DNA of 64,000 nucleotides. It comes from JBAOHV01 sp037045265. GTDB taxonomy: Bacteria > Actinomycetota > Acidimicrobiia > Acidimicrobiales > Microtrichaceae. This document shows positions 8,836-18,387 of the stretch, one piece after another. The notes under the pieces were generated by a model. That model saw only the letters and a program-made list of their open reading frames with translations. It was not told where the DNA came from and did not search any database. Each line of letters starts with the position of its first letter. The stretch's first letter is position 1. The position numbers and the translations under genes are program-made. The stretch covers positions 1 through 64,000 of the forward strand of contig JBAOHV010000019.1 in NCBI GenBank assembly GCA_037045265.1, given 5' to 3'.

Positions 8836-9820
8836 CTGCGGGTGCTCGAGCACGATCTTGCCGATCTGCTCGGCCGCTCGGAGCCGTTCGAGCGCCTCCG
8901 GATAGCGAGACAGCGCAACGATCTCGTCGATGACCACCGGTAGACCCTCGGCCATCAGCGCTGTCACGTGACGGAACTCCTCCTGGCTGCCGCAGCTCGC
9001 GCCGATTATGTCGAGCTGCTTGAAGAACAGTCGTGGAAGGTTCAGCTCGACCTTCGGTCCCGACGTACCACCGCACACGCACATCCGTCCGCCGTGGCGC
9101 AACGTCCGGATCGAGTACTCCCATGTGGCCGGCCCGATGGAATCGACCACGATGTCGGCGCTCACCGGGTACGGCTCAGCCGAGTCGAATGCATCCTCTG
9201 CTCCCAGGTCCATGGCGATCGCCCGCTTGCGCGGATCGCGGCGAGGTGACGAAGACCCTGGCGCCGAGGTGGCGGGCGAGCACCAGGGCGGCGGTCGACA
9301 CTCCGCCACCGATCCCGGTCACCAGCACGGTGTCATCCGAGCTGATCCGCGCGCGACGCAGGAGCCGCCAGGCGGTCGTGGCGCACACCGGGTAGCTCGC
9401 CGCTTCGGCCCATGTCCGCCCGGCGGGCTTCGCCTCGAGTTGGTGGGCATCCACCGTGCAGAACTCGCCGTGTCCGCCCCAGCAATGCTCGCCCAGAAGG
9501 CGCATCTCCGGATGCAACACCGAGTCGAGCCCCATCTCGAGGGCTTCCTCGGGTACCAGAGCGGTGTTGACCACCACTTCGTCACCGGGCTTCCAGCGCG
9601 TCACCCCCTCGCCGACCTCGTCGACGATCCCGGCCACGTCGTTGCCCGGCACATGCGGGAAGGCGGGGGGCTTCGGCAGACCTGTCGTGAGCCAGAGATC
9701 CATGTGGTTGAGCGCCGAGGCGACGACTCTGACCCGTACCTTCCCCGGACCGGTGGCCGGTGTGGTGACCTCGCCCCATACGTACTGCCCCGGTGATTCT
9801 GGAAGGTGCCACGCGTGCAT
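8833..9820 (-). CDS. MDR-superfamily zinc-type alcohol dehydrogenase/quinone oxidoreductase, frameshifted
   Basis: The GroES-like N-terminal domain shows ALNHMDLWLTTGLPK and FPHVPGNDVAGIVDEVGEGV. The Rossmann domain has VLVTGIGGGVSTAALVLARH, an NAD(P)H-binding Gly motif, then IVVDSIGPATWEYSIRTLR and CVCGGTSG. The family oxidises or reduces alcohols, aldehydes or quinones with NAD(P)H; the substrate is unclear. The frame shifts +1 near 9240, in the middle of the Rossmann domain. The ATG follows TACCCT by 7 bases. It is upstream of and separate from the M20 gene, which has its own promoter. Confidence 0.75.
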
Positions 9821-9827
9821 CCTGTCG

Positions 9828-9833
9828 AGGGTA
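9828..9833 (-). promoter_or_regulatory. -10-like hexamer TACCCT
   Basis: TACCCT lies 7 bases before the ATG at 9820. Confidence 0.5.
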
Positions 9834-9856
9834 GCGACTGTGCGTCGTCGAGCGGC

Positions 9857-10492
9857 TCAGACGACCACCACGAGCGCGTCGGGTCGACACGACACCTCGA
9901 GGCGAGCCACGCGCCCGATGGGACGACCGTCGATCTCGATCTCGAGGCCGTCACGTCCCAGGTCGAAGGCGTCTGCGGCGGTCCGCCGCTCCTCGAGGGC
10001 CGGATGCGGCACGTGAGAGCCGGAGAGGACCCGCTTGCGGGCCGCTCGGCGGTCACCGCGCGGAACTGCTCCGGATGTCACGTCCAACCTGCCGTCGTTC
10101 GGGTGTGCCCGGGGGCCCAGGTCCATCTGGCCCACGAAGGAACCGTTCATGATCACGAGCAACTCGCCGTCGAAGATCTTGCTGCGCCGGCTCGGCCTTC
10201 CGATCAGGTACGAGAGAAGGATGAGCTCTCCCCCGCCGTCGGCGCGGACGACACCGACGTCCACGGGAAAGCGCATCGCCCGACCGGACCGGAGATCTTC
10301 CTCGCTGTGGTCCGGAGATCCCAGAGTCCTGTGCAGGTCCCCTCCGAGCAGCCCGATCTCGGTAGGCAGCACCCCAGTGGAGTCATGGGCCGACTGGAGT
10401 GCCTCCGATGCTTCTCGGTCGCTCCGGTGGATCCGGGCCCCGGCGGCCAGTGCGCCCGGTACACCCCAGTCACGTCCACGACGGATCGTCAC
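9857..10492 (-). CDS. Protein resembling the C-terminal domain of diacylglycerol/lipid kinases
   Basis: The protein has 211 residues. Its second half (KIFDGELLVIMNGSFVGQMD, then HPNDGRLDVTSGAVPRGDRR, and DGRPIGRVARLEVSCRPDAL) looks like the beta-rich C-terminal domain of YegS/DAGK lipid kinases. The N-terminal catalytic domain with its GGDGT motif is missing. The opening TIRRGRDWGVPGAL recalls a group of actinobacterial proteins I cannot name. The GTG start overlaps the helY stop (GTGA), so translation is probably coupled. A lipid-related role is inference. Confidence 0.5.
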   Translation of the reverse strand: MTIRRGRDWGVPGALAAGARIHRSDREASEALQSAHDSTGVLPTEIGLLGGDLHRTLGSPDHSEEDLRSGRAMRFPVDVGVVRADGGGELILLSYLIGRPSRRSKIFDGELLVIMNGSFVGQMDLGPRAHPNDGRLDVTSGAVPRGDRRAARKRVLSGSHVPHPALEERRTAADAFDLGRDGLEIEIDGRPIGRVARLEVSCRPDALVVVV

Positions 10493-13089
10493 TCTGGACT
10501 TCCGGCGCTCAGGATCACACCACGTAGGAGCGCATCCGCTCCACGACCTGCGGCTGATCGTGTCTCCTCTACGGCCGCGACGGCAGCGATCTGGCGCAAC
10601 AGATCGACGAGCTGGCGCACGTTGCGTACGAAGTCCCCGCCGGTCAGATCTTCGTCGAGGACCAAGTTGAGATCCTGGCCGGATGCCCACGCCCAGGCGG
10701 TGGCGGCGAAGCCCGGTTCGGGTTGGCGACCCGTGGGGACCTCGAGCGCGCGCTCGGTAGCATGCAGCTTCGCTGTGAGGCCGGCCAGCATCCCGATCCT
10801 CTCCGCGACTTCCCGGCTGGGCATCACCGGTGGTGGCGGGGGGTCGGCGCTGCGGTGCTCATAGGTGAAGCAGCTGGCCAGGGCCGCTACGTCGGCGGCT
10901 TCGAGGTCGTCGAAGACGCCCTCCTCCAGTGCGATCGAGATGAGCAGGTCGCTCTCGTGGTAGATGCGCCTGAGGCGCTCGCCGCTGGCGGTCAGCTGCC
11001 AGTCCCCGACGTGGCCGGTCCTCCTCAGCACGTCGAGTACAGAATCGAACTGCGCGACCAGACCGGACCCCCTCCGCGACATCTCTCGATCGAGGCGCCG
11101 GAGCTCGTCTCTCAGTCGCCTGCCGGCGTGGTGCCCGGCGAGGAGTGCGTCACGATCCGGGTGGCCGTGAAGCGGGTGGTGCTCGACCGCTCTGCGCGCC
11201 TCGGCCAGTTCCCCCGAGGGTTCCGGCAAGGCTCGTCGTCTTCGGAGCCGCTCGACGTCAACGCGAGCGAGCAGTGTCGCGGCCTCCCTCCTGAACGCCG
11301 GATCGCGGGGCAGGTGGGGCACCGGCAGGTCCAGGCGGCCGAGCATCACCACGGCCCGGTCCGCGTTGGAAGGGTCCAGCGTGACCGGGTCGGCCCCGGT
11401 CGTGGCTGCGCGGACCCTCGTCCCACCACGGCGCTGCGACACCGCGAGCACCACGAGCACCTGGCTCCCGCGCCGGGTCGTCCGCTCGATGACGTCCCCG
11501 GGCCGCAGTGACCGCAGCGAGTCCTCGATCTCCTGACGGGATCCCTGTCTTCGTCGGCGAGCGTCGTCCAGGGCGTCCTTGACCTCTACGTAGCCGGCGA
11601 CGTCGAAGACCCCGTGCGCAGTGCCGATCGGCGGCGCTGTGATGTCCAGCTCACCCTGGAGCCTGACGCGGCGGGCCTCGAGGCGGACCAGCGCCCGGTC
11701 AGCCTGGAACTGGGCGAACGATCGCCGGAGCACCTGCTGTGCGGTGTCGCGGTCGTAGCGCCGTACGAGGTTGGCCGCCATGTTGTAGGTGGGGCGGAAC
11801 GCCGACGCCAGGGGGAACTCCCTGCTGGCCGCCAACGAGGCAACCTGGTCGAAGGCCGCGAACGGGCTCCAGAGGACCACTGCAGTGCCCTCGTCGTCGA
11901 GGCCGCGCCGTCCGGCCCGACCCGTCAGCTGGGTGAACTGGCCGGGCGTCAGCATCTGGTGGGACTCGCCGTTGAACTTCGAGAGTCGCTCGATCACGAC
12001 CGAGCGGGCGGGCATGTTGATGCCGAGGGCGAGGGTCTCGGTCGCGAACACCACCTTCAGCAGGCCCTCGTTGAAGCACGCCTCGACCACTTCCCGAAAC
12101 GCCGGCACCATGCCAGCGTGGTGCGCCGCGCAACCGGTCTCCAGGGTGTCGAGCCACTCGCCGTAGCCGAGCACTCCGAGATCGGCATCGCTCAAGGAGT
12201 CCGTGCGGGCCTCGGCGATGGCACGTATGCGGGCCCGCTCGTCGGATCCGGTGAGGCGTACCCCTGCGTTGCGACAGGCCTTCGCCGCGTCGTCGCACGC
12301 GTTGCGGCTGAAGATGAAGTAGATGGCCGGGAGCAGCGCTTCGGTGTGCAACCGTTCGATCGTCTCGACCCTGCGTGGTGTGAAGAAGCGGGACCTGGGG
12401 CGGCCGCTTGGTCCTCGGCGAACCGGTCGGTCGACGTCGAAGCGGTGTCCCTCCGGGTTGGGTCGTCCGTGCACGAGCAGGGGAACCAGGTGCTCACGTT
12501 CGGCGCTGCGGTCACCCACCATGAGCACCGGATCGAGACGGATGGGCCGGTTGTGCTCGAGCACAGTGTGGGTGGGGCCGCGGAGCGTGGCGATCCACTC
12601 CCCCAGCTCGTCGGAGTTGGAAACGGTCGCAGAGAGGCAGACGAACCTGGCCGAGGCCGGTGTGTGGACCAGGACTTCTTCCCATACAGGACCCCGGTAT
12701 GCATCCTGGAGGAAGTGCACCTCGTCGAGCACCACCCACGCCAGCCCCTCCAGCGCCCCCGACCCTGCGTAGACCATGTTGCGCAGCACCTCGGTGGTCA
12801 TCACGACCACCGGTGCATCGGCTCGAATCGAGTGGTCACCGGTCAGCAGGCCGACCCGTTCGTCGCCCAGTTCACGGCGGAGGTCGTTGAACTTCTGGTT
12901 GGACAGCGCCTTGATCGGCGCGGTGTAGAAGCAGCGCCGACCGGCACGCAGCGCCAGAGCGACCGCATGCTCGGCGACGACGGTCTTTCCCGCACCGGTC
13001 GGTGCACAAACCAGCACGTTCTCGCCACGGTCGAGTGCCGCTGCCGCGTCGAGTTGGAACCCGTCGAGGCGGAACTCGCGCTCGAACAC
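10489..13089 (-). CDS. helY: Ski2-like DEVH RNA helicase (HelY)
   Basis: This intact 866-residue superfamily 2 helicase probably unwinds structured RNA during decay or ribosome maturation. Walker A is APTGAGKT at residues 29-36 and the DEVH box is at 122-125. The SAT motif (CLSATVSN) follows, and the motif VI region is FTQLTGRAGRRG. The C-terminal part has the beta-barrel and helical bundle of the Ski2/Mtr4 group. It follows tatC with almost no gap, and the next gene overlaps its stop. Mycobacteria have the same tatA-tatC-helY order. Confidence 0.9.
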   Translation of the reverse strand: MFEREFRLDGFQLDAAAALDRGENVLVCAPTGAGKTVVAEHAVALALRAGRRCFYTAPIKALSNQKFNDLRRELGDERVGLLTGDHSIRADAPVVVMTTEVLRNMVYAGSGALEGLAWVVLDEVHFLQDAYRGPVWEEVLVHTPASARFVCLSATVSNSDELGEWIATLRGPTHTVLEHNRPIRLDPVLMVGDRSAEREHLVPLLVHGRPNPEGHRFDVDRPVRRGPSGRPRSRFFTPRRVETIERLHTEALLPAIYFIFSRNACDDAAKACRNAGVRLTGSDERARIRAIAEARTDSLSDADLGVLGYGEWLDTLETGCAAHHAGMVPAFREVVEACFNEGLLKVVFATETLALGINMPARSVVIERLSKFNGESHQMLTPGQFTQLTGRAGRRGLDDEGTAVVLWSPFAAFDQVASLAASREFPLASAFRPTYNMAANLVRRYDRDTAQQVLRRSFAQFQADRALVRLEARRVRLQGELDITAPPIGTAHGVFDVAGYVEVKDALDDARRRRQGSRQEIEDSLRSLRPGDVIERTTRRGSQVLVVLAVSQRRGGTRVRAATTGADPVTLDPSNADRAVVMLGRLDLPVPHLPRDPAFRREAATLLARVDVERLRRRRALPEPSGELAEARRAVEHHPLHGHPDRDALLAGHHAGRRLRDELRRLDREMSRRGSGLVAQFDSVLDVLRRTGHVGDWQLTASGERLRRIYHESDLLISIALEEGVFDDLEAADVAALASCFTYEHRSADPPPPPVMPSREVAERIGMLAGLTAKLHATERALEVPTGRQPEPGFAATAWAWASGQDLNLVLDEDLTGGDFVRNVRQLVDLLRQIAAVAAVEETRSAAGRGADALLRGVILSAGSPE

Positions 13090-13092
13090 AGC

Positions 13093-13899
13093 TCAGGTGT
13101 CGTCCGGCCCGGGTTCGGGCTCGGGCTCGGTGCTGCGCCGGCGGATCATGATCCGCCCGATCAGGATGCTGATCTCGTAGAAGAGGTACATCGGCACCGA
13201 GAGCGCTGCCAGCGAGAAGGGGTCCCCCGACGGGGTGATGGCGGCGGCGAGGACGACGATCACCAGGACCGTCTGGCGACGCCACGACGAGAGTTGCTTC
13301 GGGCTGACGACTCCGAGCATCTGGAGGGCCACCAGCACGATCGGGAAGAGGAACCCGACACCGAACGCGAGCATCATGAACAGCGACAGACGCACGAACT
13401 CGTTGGGGCCGGAACGGATGTCGATGTCCGGACCGCCGATCTGGACCAAGAAGGCGACCGCCTTTGACAGGGTCACGTAGGCGACGAATGCGCCGAGAAC
13501 GAAGAGCACCAGAGCGGAGCCGACGAACGCGATCGCGTAGCGACGCTCACGTCGGTACAGGCCGGGCGCGATGAAGCGCCAGAGCTGCCACAACAGCACG
13601 GGCATCGCCAGGAACAGCCCCCCGTACCCTGCGACCTTGAGGCGCAGGCTGAACGGGTCGAGCAGGTTGGTGACCAGGAAATCGCAGTTGGCTTCGGCGT
13701 TCTGTGCGACCAGTGCGCTGCAGTACGGCTTGTTCAGCACGTCCATCAGCCACGGGTACAGGAACCACGCCGGGATCATCATCAGCGCGACCGCGCCGAC
13801 GCTGATCAGGAGGCGGTAGCGCAACTCCCGCAGATGATCGGCAAGGGTCATGTCGGCGCCGCTGCGTTCCGCGCCCTTCAGGATCTCGGGACGCTTCAC
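13093..13899 (-). CDS. tatC: Sec-independent translocase subunit TatC
   Basis: TatC is the membrane receptor that binds twin-arginine signal peptides of folded exported proteins. The 268-residue protein has the expected six membrane segments. It carries the conserved N-terminal HLRELRYRLL segment and the cytoplasmic FVYRPxxxP-like and PGLYRRERR segments that mark the family. The charged tail (EPEPEPGPDD) is dispensable-looking. The ATG overlaps the tatB stop (ATGA), so the two Tat subunits are translated together, and helY follows. Confidence 0.92.
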   Translation of the reverse strand: MKRPEILKGAERSGADMTLADHLRELRYRLLISVGAVALMMIPAWFLYPWLMDVLNKPYCSALVAQNAEANCDFLVTNLLDPFSLRLKVAGYGGLFLAMPVLLWQLWRFIAPGLYRRERRYAIAFVGSALVLFVLGAFVAYVTLSKAVAFLVQIGGPDIDIRSGPNEFVRLSLFMMLAFGVGFLFPIVLVALQMLGVVSPKQLSSWRRQTVLVIVVLAAAITPSGDPFSLAALSVPMYLFYEISILIGRIMIRRRSTEPEPEPGPDDT

Positions 13900-14306
13900 G
13901 TCGGCTGGTCGCCCCGTACTTCGTCCTGGACGGGTTGTGCCTTCTCGGGTTCCTCGGCGTCGGCGGAGGCTTCCGGCGTCTCTTCAGCCCTGGCTGCGGC
14001 AGCCTCACGGAGGGCACGTTCGTCGGCCTCTGCCTCACGCGCGTACTCGGACAGCTTCTGGCGGGGGCGGGTCGCCAGCTCGCCGAGCTCCTTGATGGGC
14101 TGCATGGACGGATCGGCCATCACGTCGCGTACCTCGGCTTGCACGCCCTCGGTCATGGTCCTCATCTTGTGCATCATCTTGCCTGCGCTGCGCGCCAACT
14201 CGGGCAGGCGCTCGGGGCCGAGCACGACGAGAGCGACGAGGGCGATGATGACCATCTCACCGCCTGTGAGGTTCTGGAGGAAGCCGGTCAGGCCCGTCCC
14301 GGCCAT
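13896..14306 (-). CDS. tatB: Twin-arginine translocase subunit TatA/TatB type
   Basis: The 136-residue protein has one N-terminal membrane helix (MVIIALVALVVLGPERLPEL) followed by an amphipathic helix and a charged, disordered tail. The LGPERLPELAR segment with a Glu in the membrane and GPERLP hinge suggests TatB rather than TatA. It helps recruit substrates to TatC. The start is supported by TAGGCT 6 bases upstream. An internal Met just before the helix is an alternative. Confidence 0.88.
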   Translation of the reverse strand: MAGTGLTGFLQNLTGGEMVIIALVALVVLGPERLPELARSAGKMMHKMRTMTEGVQAEVRDVMADPSMQPIKELGELATRPRQKLSEYAREAEADERALREAAAARAEETPEASADAEEPEKAQPVQDEVRGDQPT

Positions 14307-14312
14307 GCGGCG

Positions 14313-14318
14313 AGCCTA
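14313..14318 (-). promoter_or_regulatory. -10-like hexamer TAGGCT overlapping a stop codon
   Basis: Its TAG is the stop codon of the small upstream gene; the tatB ATG follows after 6 bases. Confidence 0.55.
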
Positions 14319-14510
14319 CCGGTGGGTCCGTGCCGACACGGTAGCGGCCAGCGCCTCGGTCTCGGTCCGGAGCTCGTCCACCGATGCGCCGCGGACTGCT
14401 GTGTGGTGGTGCGCAAGGACTGCGGTCGCCGAGTCCACCCTGGCGATCGACCGGAAGGCGAGAAGGGCAGCGGCCACCACCATCGAAATTGTGAGGAGCA
14501 CGACGATCAC
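14316..14510 (-). CDS. Small single-span membrane protein
   Basis: This 64-residue protein has a membrane helix at the very N terminus (IVVLLTISMVVAAALLAF) and a short soluble helical tail (SVDELRTETEALAATVSA). I do not recognise the family. A real gene is supported by its own TAGCGT hexamer 6 bases before the GTG, and by its stop codon forming part of the tatB promoter hexamer. A role near the Tat pore is only suggested by position. Confidence 0.55.
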   Translation of the reverse strand: MIVVLLTISMVVAAALLAFRSIARVDSATAVLAHHHTAVRGASVDELRTETEALAATVSARTHR

Positions 14511-14516
14511 GCCAAC

Positions 14517-14522
14517 ACGCTA
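14517..14522 (-). promoter_or_regulatory. -10-like hexamer TAGCGT
   Basis: TAGCGT lies 6 bases before the GTG at 14510. Confidence 0.5.
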
Positions 14523-14618
14523 CCCGGACGCGACGGACGCCCCGGCACAAGGCAGCGGGGCGTCCTCAGCACCGTACCCCTGGCCGGGGGTACGAGAATC
14601 AAGGTCATGGACCGGCGT

Positions 14619-14951
14619 TCAGCCTTCGGTCATAGTCGCGAGCGTCACGAACCAGTCGGGGGTGTTCAACAGGTCGTGGAAGTCCAGGACGTCGTCGTGG
14701 GAGATGACGTTCAGCCCGATCTTGCGCTCGCCGAGCTCCGCGGGCATCCGCCAGGTCTCGCAGTCCACGCCCGCAGCGACGAGCACGTCCACCACGTGGG
14801 ACTCGGCGGGCCGCACTTCGATCATGCGACACACCGGGCAGCGGAACAGGTAGGTCGAGTCGTCGGTGTTCTCGCACGTCCTGACCCGGAGGTCCCACGA
14901 CCGCAACTCGACGTCACCACAATCGCTACAGGTGGCACGGATGAGCGCCAT
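14619..14951 (-). CDS. Small Zn-ribbon protein, unknown function
   Basis: The protein has 110 residues with two CxxC pairs (ATCSDCGDVEL and LFRCPVCRMIEV), which form a likely zinc ribbon in the first 45 residues. A helical C-terminal half contains ISHDDVLDFHDLLNTPDWF. I recall similar short proteins in actinobacteria, without a known function. A GGAG Shine-Dalgarno lies about 8 bases before the ATG, unlike many neighbours. The 108 bases between this gene and the next show no other gene. Confidence 0.65.
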   Translation of the reverse strand: MALIRATCSDCGDVELRSWDLRVRTCENTDDSTYLFRCPVCRMIEVRPAESHVVDVLVAAGVDCETWRMPAELGERKIGLNVISHDDVLDFHDLLNTPDWFVTLATMTEG

Positions 14952-15083
14952 TGAAATCTCCTCGTTCGCCGTTCCCGATCTATTTCGGCCGCATCAGGTC
15001 GGGAGTTGACATTTACGGGCGAGGATCCCGCTCCCCGGCCAGAGCTCGACCCCCTGTGCCATCGGCTGGCAACATGGCAAGGC

Positions 15084-15795
15084 ATGCCCACGAGCTACCC
15101 GACACTGGGCCTGCCGGCCATCCTCTTCGCCCACAGGGGTGCCCGTGCCCACGCACCTGAGAACACCGTCGAAGCGTTCCAACTGGCGCTCCGACTCGGT
15201 GCGACAGGTATCGAGAGCGACGTCTGGCGCACAGAGGACGGCCGTGTGGTGCTGGACCACGACGGTGTGGTCGGGTCGATCCTCCGCCGGTCGCGGAGTC
15301 GGCGAAGTCCAACGGGACGAACTTCCAGCGCACATACCTGAACTGTCGGATCTCTATCGGGAGTGCGGGACAGCGTTCGCCCTGTCGCTCGATGTCAAGG
15401 ACCCTGCCGCGTTCGACGGTGTGCTGGAGGCGGCACGAGCTGCCCGCGCCGCCGTGTCGTTGTGGCTGTGCCACCCGGAGCTGGAACAGCTGGTCGAATG
15501 GAAGCAGCGATGTTCTCCTGCTCGGCTGGTCCACTCGACACGGGTGACGACGCTCGAGCGCGGCACCGAGCACCATGCGTCGCAGCTGCGTGAGCTGGGC
15601 GTCGACGCGGTGAACCTGCACCACAGCGAGTGGAGTGCCGGCACCGTCGCGATGTACCACCGGTTCGGCCGCTACTGCTTAGGCTGGGACGCACAACAGC
15701 CCAGGATCATCACCGCTCTGCTGAACATGGGCGTCGACGGCATCTACAGCGACCACGTCGACCGGATGGTCGACGCATTCGCCACGCTGGACTGA
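15084..15795 (+). CDS. Glycerophosphodiester phosphodiesterase, frameshifted
   Basis: GDPD enzymes cleave glycerophosphodiesters to glycerol-3-phosphate and an alcohol. Signature segments are FAHRGARAHAPENTVEAF (catalytic His and metal Glu), GIESDVWRTEDGRVVLDHDG (metal ligands and second His), FALSLDVKD and, at the end, MGVDGIYSDHVDRM. The protein is about 236 residues, normal for the family, and has no signal peptide. The frame shifts +1 near 15290 (VGSILRR to GVGEVQRD). The ATG at 15084 puts AHRG at the usual distance from the N terminus. Confidence 0.8.
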
Positions 15796-15848
15796 CGCCT
15801 CGCCGTCGGTCGATCCGTTATCGCCGGCGCGTCGGAGTGCGCTGCACG

Positions 15849-16452
15849 CTAGAGCGGGCCGACTCGGCCCAACGGCCACATGATCATGAACACGCGTCCG
15901 ACGATCGTGTCGGGGTCGATCGGGCCAGAACACGCGGCCGTCGGTCGAATCCCCGCGGTTGTCGCCGAGGACCAGGATCCTGCCGTCGGGGATCTTCAGT
16001 GGTTCCTCGATCCCGTAGGTCATCGTCCCCTCGGCGAGGTACGGCTCCTCGAGGAGTCGTCCGTCGACGTAGACACGACCATCCCTGGTCGATATCTCCT
16101 CACCTGACAGGCCGATCACCCGTTTGATCAAGTCCTTGGGGTCATCGGGGCCGGCGGCGATGCTCTCGGGCCGGCTGAACACGACCACGTCGCCACGGTT
16201 GAGGCCATGGGCGTCGTAGCTGAGCTTGTTGACCAGCACACGGTCGCCCTGCTCGAGGGTGGGCACCATCGAAGCCGACGGGATCCGGAATGCCTGTACG
16301 ACGAAGGTCTTGATCAGCAACGCCACGAGCACGGCGGCGACTATCACCGCCACCCACTCGATCGTGTTGCGGAGACTCGACCTGGTCTGTGAGCTCCGCC
16401 CCCGAGCGGCGGGCTCGGGCCCCTCCTGCTGACTCATCGTCGACTCAGTCAT
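15849..16452 (-). CDS. lepB: Signal peptidase I, frameshifted near the C terminus
   Basis: The enzyme removes signal peptides from exported proteins. One N-terminal membrane helix (WVAVIVAAVLVALLIKTFVV) is followed by box B RIPSASMVPTL with the nucleophile Ser61, and box D with the general-base Lys110 in LIKRVIGLSGE. Box E reads LVLGDNRGDSTDGR. After VF the frame shifts +1 near 15927; in the corrected frame it reads GPIDPDTIVGRVFMIMWPLG and ends at 15849. The start overlaps the end of pafC, so it may be translated with it. Confidence 0.88.
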
Positions 16453-17441
16453 CCGACCGGAGCCTACCGGCGGGCGTCGCGGGTGCCTCGTCGCCGCGAT
16501 AGCGGGCCAGGAGTCGTCGTGCAGCGGCTGCTCGCACCGGAATCAACGACTCTCCGGTCGCCACATCGGTGACCTCGACACCCGGTCCGAGCCTCAGCAC
16601 GAGCCGTTCGAGCCAGGGCGTGGCCGTGACGGGAAGCACGATCCGTACCCGCCCGTCCTCCAGCTCCTCGAAGTCGTCGCACGGGTAGGTGGACGCCACC
16701 CAGGCTGCAGCGGCGGGCGCGACCAGTTCCACCGAACGCTCGGGTTCGGACAGGTCGAACGCCCTGTCGAGCTCGGGCTCGGGTGCGACGAACGCACCGT
16801 CGAGCAGCTCGACCGTAGCCACCCTGTCGAGGCGGAACAGGCGCTCCCCCTCGGCGAGGTGGCACCACGCCTGCAGGTACCAGTGACCTTCGCGGGCCAC
16901 CAGGCGGTACGGCTCGATCCGACGGATGGACGGTTCGTCGCGACCGAAGCTGTAGTAGCTGATCTCGACCGGGCGGCGGTCGCTCGCCGCTCGGCGCACG
17001 GTCGCGAACACCTGCGGGTCGGCATCGCCCAGAGCGACGTCCAGTGCACCTGTCGCCCCGGGACCGAGCGCCGTGACGAGCTTGTCGACCGCACGGGCCA
17101 GGGTTCCGTCGGGATCGAGGCCCGTCCTGGCGGTCAGCGCCCTTCCGGCGGCCAGCAGCGTCAGTGCTTCCTGGTGGGTCAGACGCAGGGGCTGACGGAA
17201 GTAGTCGCCCACGTGGACCGTCACCCGGTCATCGTCGATGGTGACCTCGGCGAGCATGTCCGGTGTGAAAGGGTGCAGGCCGACGTTGTAGAAGACGAAC
17301 TCGAGGTCGTCGATCAGCTCCTTGCGAGTCAGGCCGAACCGGTCGCAGATCTCCGAGACCTGAGCGCCCTGGTTCTTGAGGATCCATGGCAGCACGGCGA
17401 GGATCCGCTGGACCCGATCCGTTCGCGGTCACACGGCTCAC
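16445..17441 (-). CDS. pafC: Transcriptional regulator PafC (WYL domain), frameshifted at the 5' end
   Basis: PafBC is the WYL-domain activator of the recA-independent DNA damage response in actinobacteria. The N-terminal helix-turn-helix (ILAVLPWILKNQGAQVSEI, CDRFGLTRKELIDDLEFVF) is followed by the WYL segment VEISYYSFGRDEPSIRRIEP and YRLVAREGHWYLQAWC. The GTG at 17441 overlaps the pafB stop (GTGA). The frame shifts +1 near 17420, between VSRVT and RTDRVQRILAVL. About 330 residues after correction, as usual. Confidence 0.85.
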
Positions 17442-18375
17442 GGCGCCTCCTCCCCCGCCATCGCGATCAGGCTATCGATGAGGTCCTGGCGCATTCTCTC
17501 CGGAGAGAGCAGCTCCGCCCGGTCGAGCAGGTTGAGCACGAAGCCGCGAAGGGCGACGGGGTTCCGTACGGTCAGCGCCAGGACGACTGCGCCATCCTCA
17601 CGTCGCTCGTGCACCCGTAGTCCCGGGTCCTCGTTCAGAACTGCCGCGGCTGACCTCCGGGTCGAGCAGCAACAGGGCCTCCTCGGGCTCCTCATCACCG
17701 AGCTCCCACGGACGAAGGCGGACGCCAACGGGATCAGAGGGCGGTTCGAAGGCGCCGGGCGCACCGCTGTCGAGACCGTCCGCGATCCGGTCCAGGCGGA
17801 AGCTACGCCTGGCGCCACGCTCGAGGTCGAAGCCGGTCAGCGTACCAGCGTCCCCGCTCGAACTGGAGCCGGTACGGATGCACACGACGTTCGTCGTCTC
17901 CGTAGCGGAAGGTGATCGTACGGTGTTCGAGCACAGCGACGAACAGGTCGAGCAGCACGGCGGGTGTCGGTACCTCCCCGAGCGTCTCCGGGGTGTAGTT
18001 CGTGAGCGGGGTACCGCCGAGCTTTCGCAGAGCTTCGTCGGGCTCGTCGTCGAGTCCCTCGAGCTGCACGGCGGCAGCCGCGAGCTGGATCGCAGCAAGC
18101 TCGTCGAGATCGAACCCGGGATCGGGCAGGGCGTAGGTCTCCGGGTGGATCGTGTAGGCGGCCCGCGGCTGCTCATGGTGCTCGACGGTCACCGTCTCGA
18201 TCGGTATCCCTAGTTCGCGCAGATCGTCCTTGTCGCGTTCGAACGCACGGTGGAACGCCTCGTCGGAGCCGCTGGAGTAGCCGGGAACTCGCGAGCGGAG
18301 CTCCTCGGCCGTGAGCGGAACCCCCGTGTCGAGTAGCGCCGCGGTCAGGTTCAGCAGGCGATCGAGCTTGGCCAC
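17438..18375 (-). CDS. pafB: Transcriptional regulator PafB (WYL domain), two frameshifts
   Basis: This is the partner of PafC. The N terminus MAKLDRLLNLTAALLDTGVP is typical of PafB, followed by the helix-turn-helix (EAFHRAFERDKDDLRELGIP) and WYL segments ITFRYGDDERRVHPYRLQF and RGRWYADR. The frame shifts +1 near 17840 (one C; correcting it gives WYLTGFDLERGARRSFRLDR) and again near 17640. The GTG start follows TAGGAT by 6 bases. The pafBC pair adjoins pafA, as in mycobacteria. Confidence 0.85.
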
Positions 18376-18381
18376 GTCGGG

Positions 18382-18387
18382 ATCCTA
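18382..18387 (-). promoter_or_regulatory. -10-like hexamer TAGGAT overlapping a stop codon
   Basis: Its TAG is the stop codon of the DUF3866 gene; the pafB GTG follows after 6 bases. This gives pafBC-lepB its own promoter. Confidence 0.55.
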
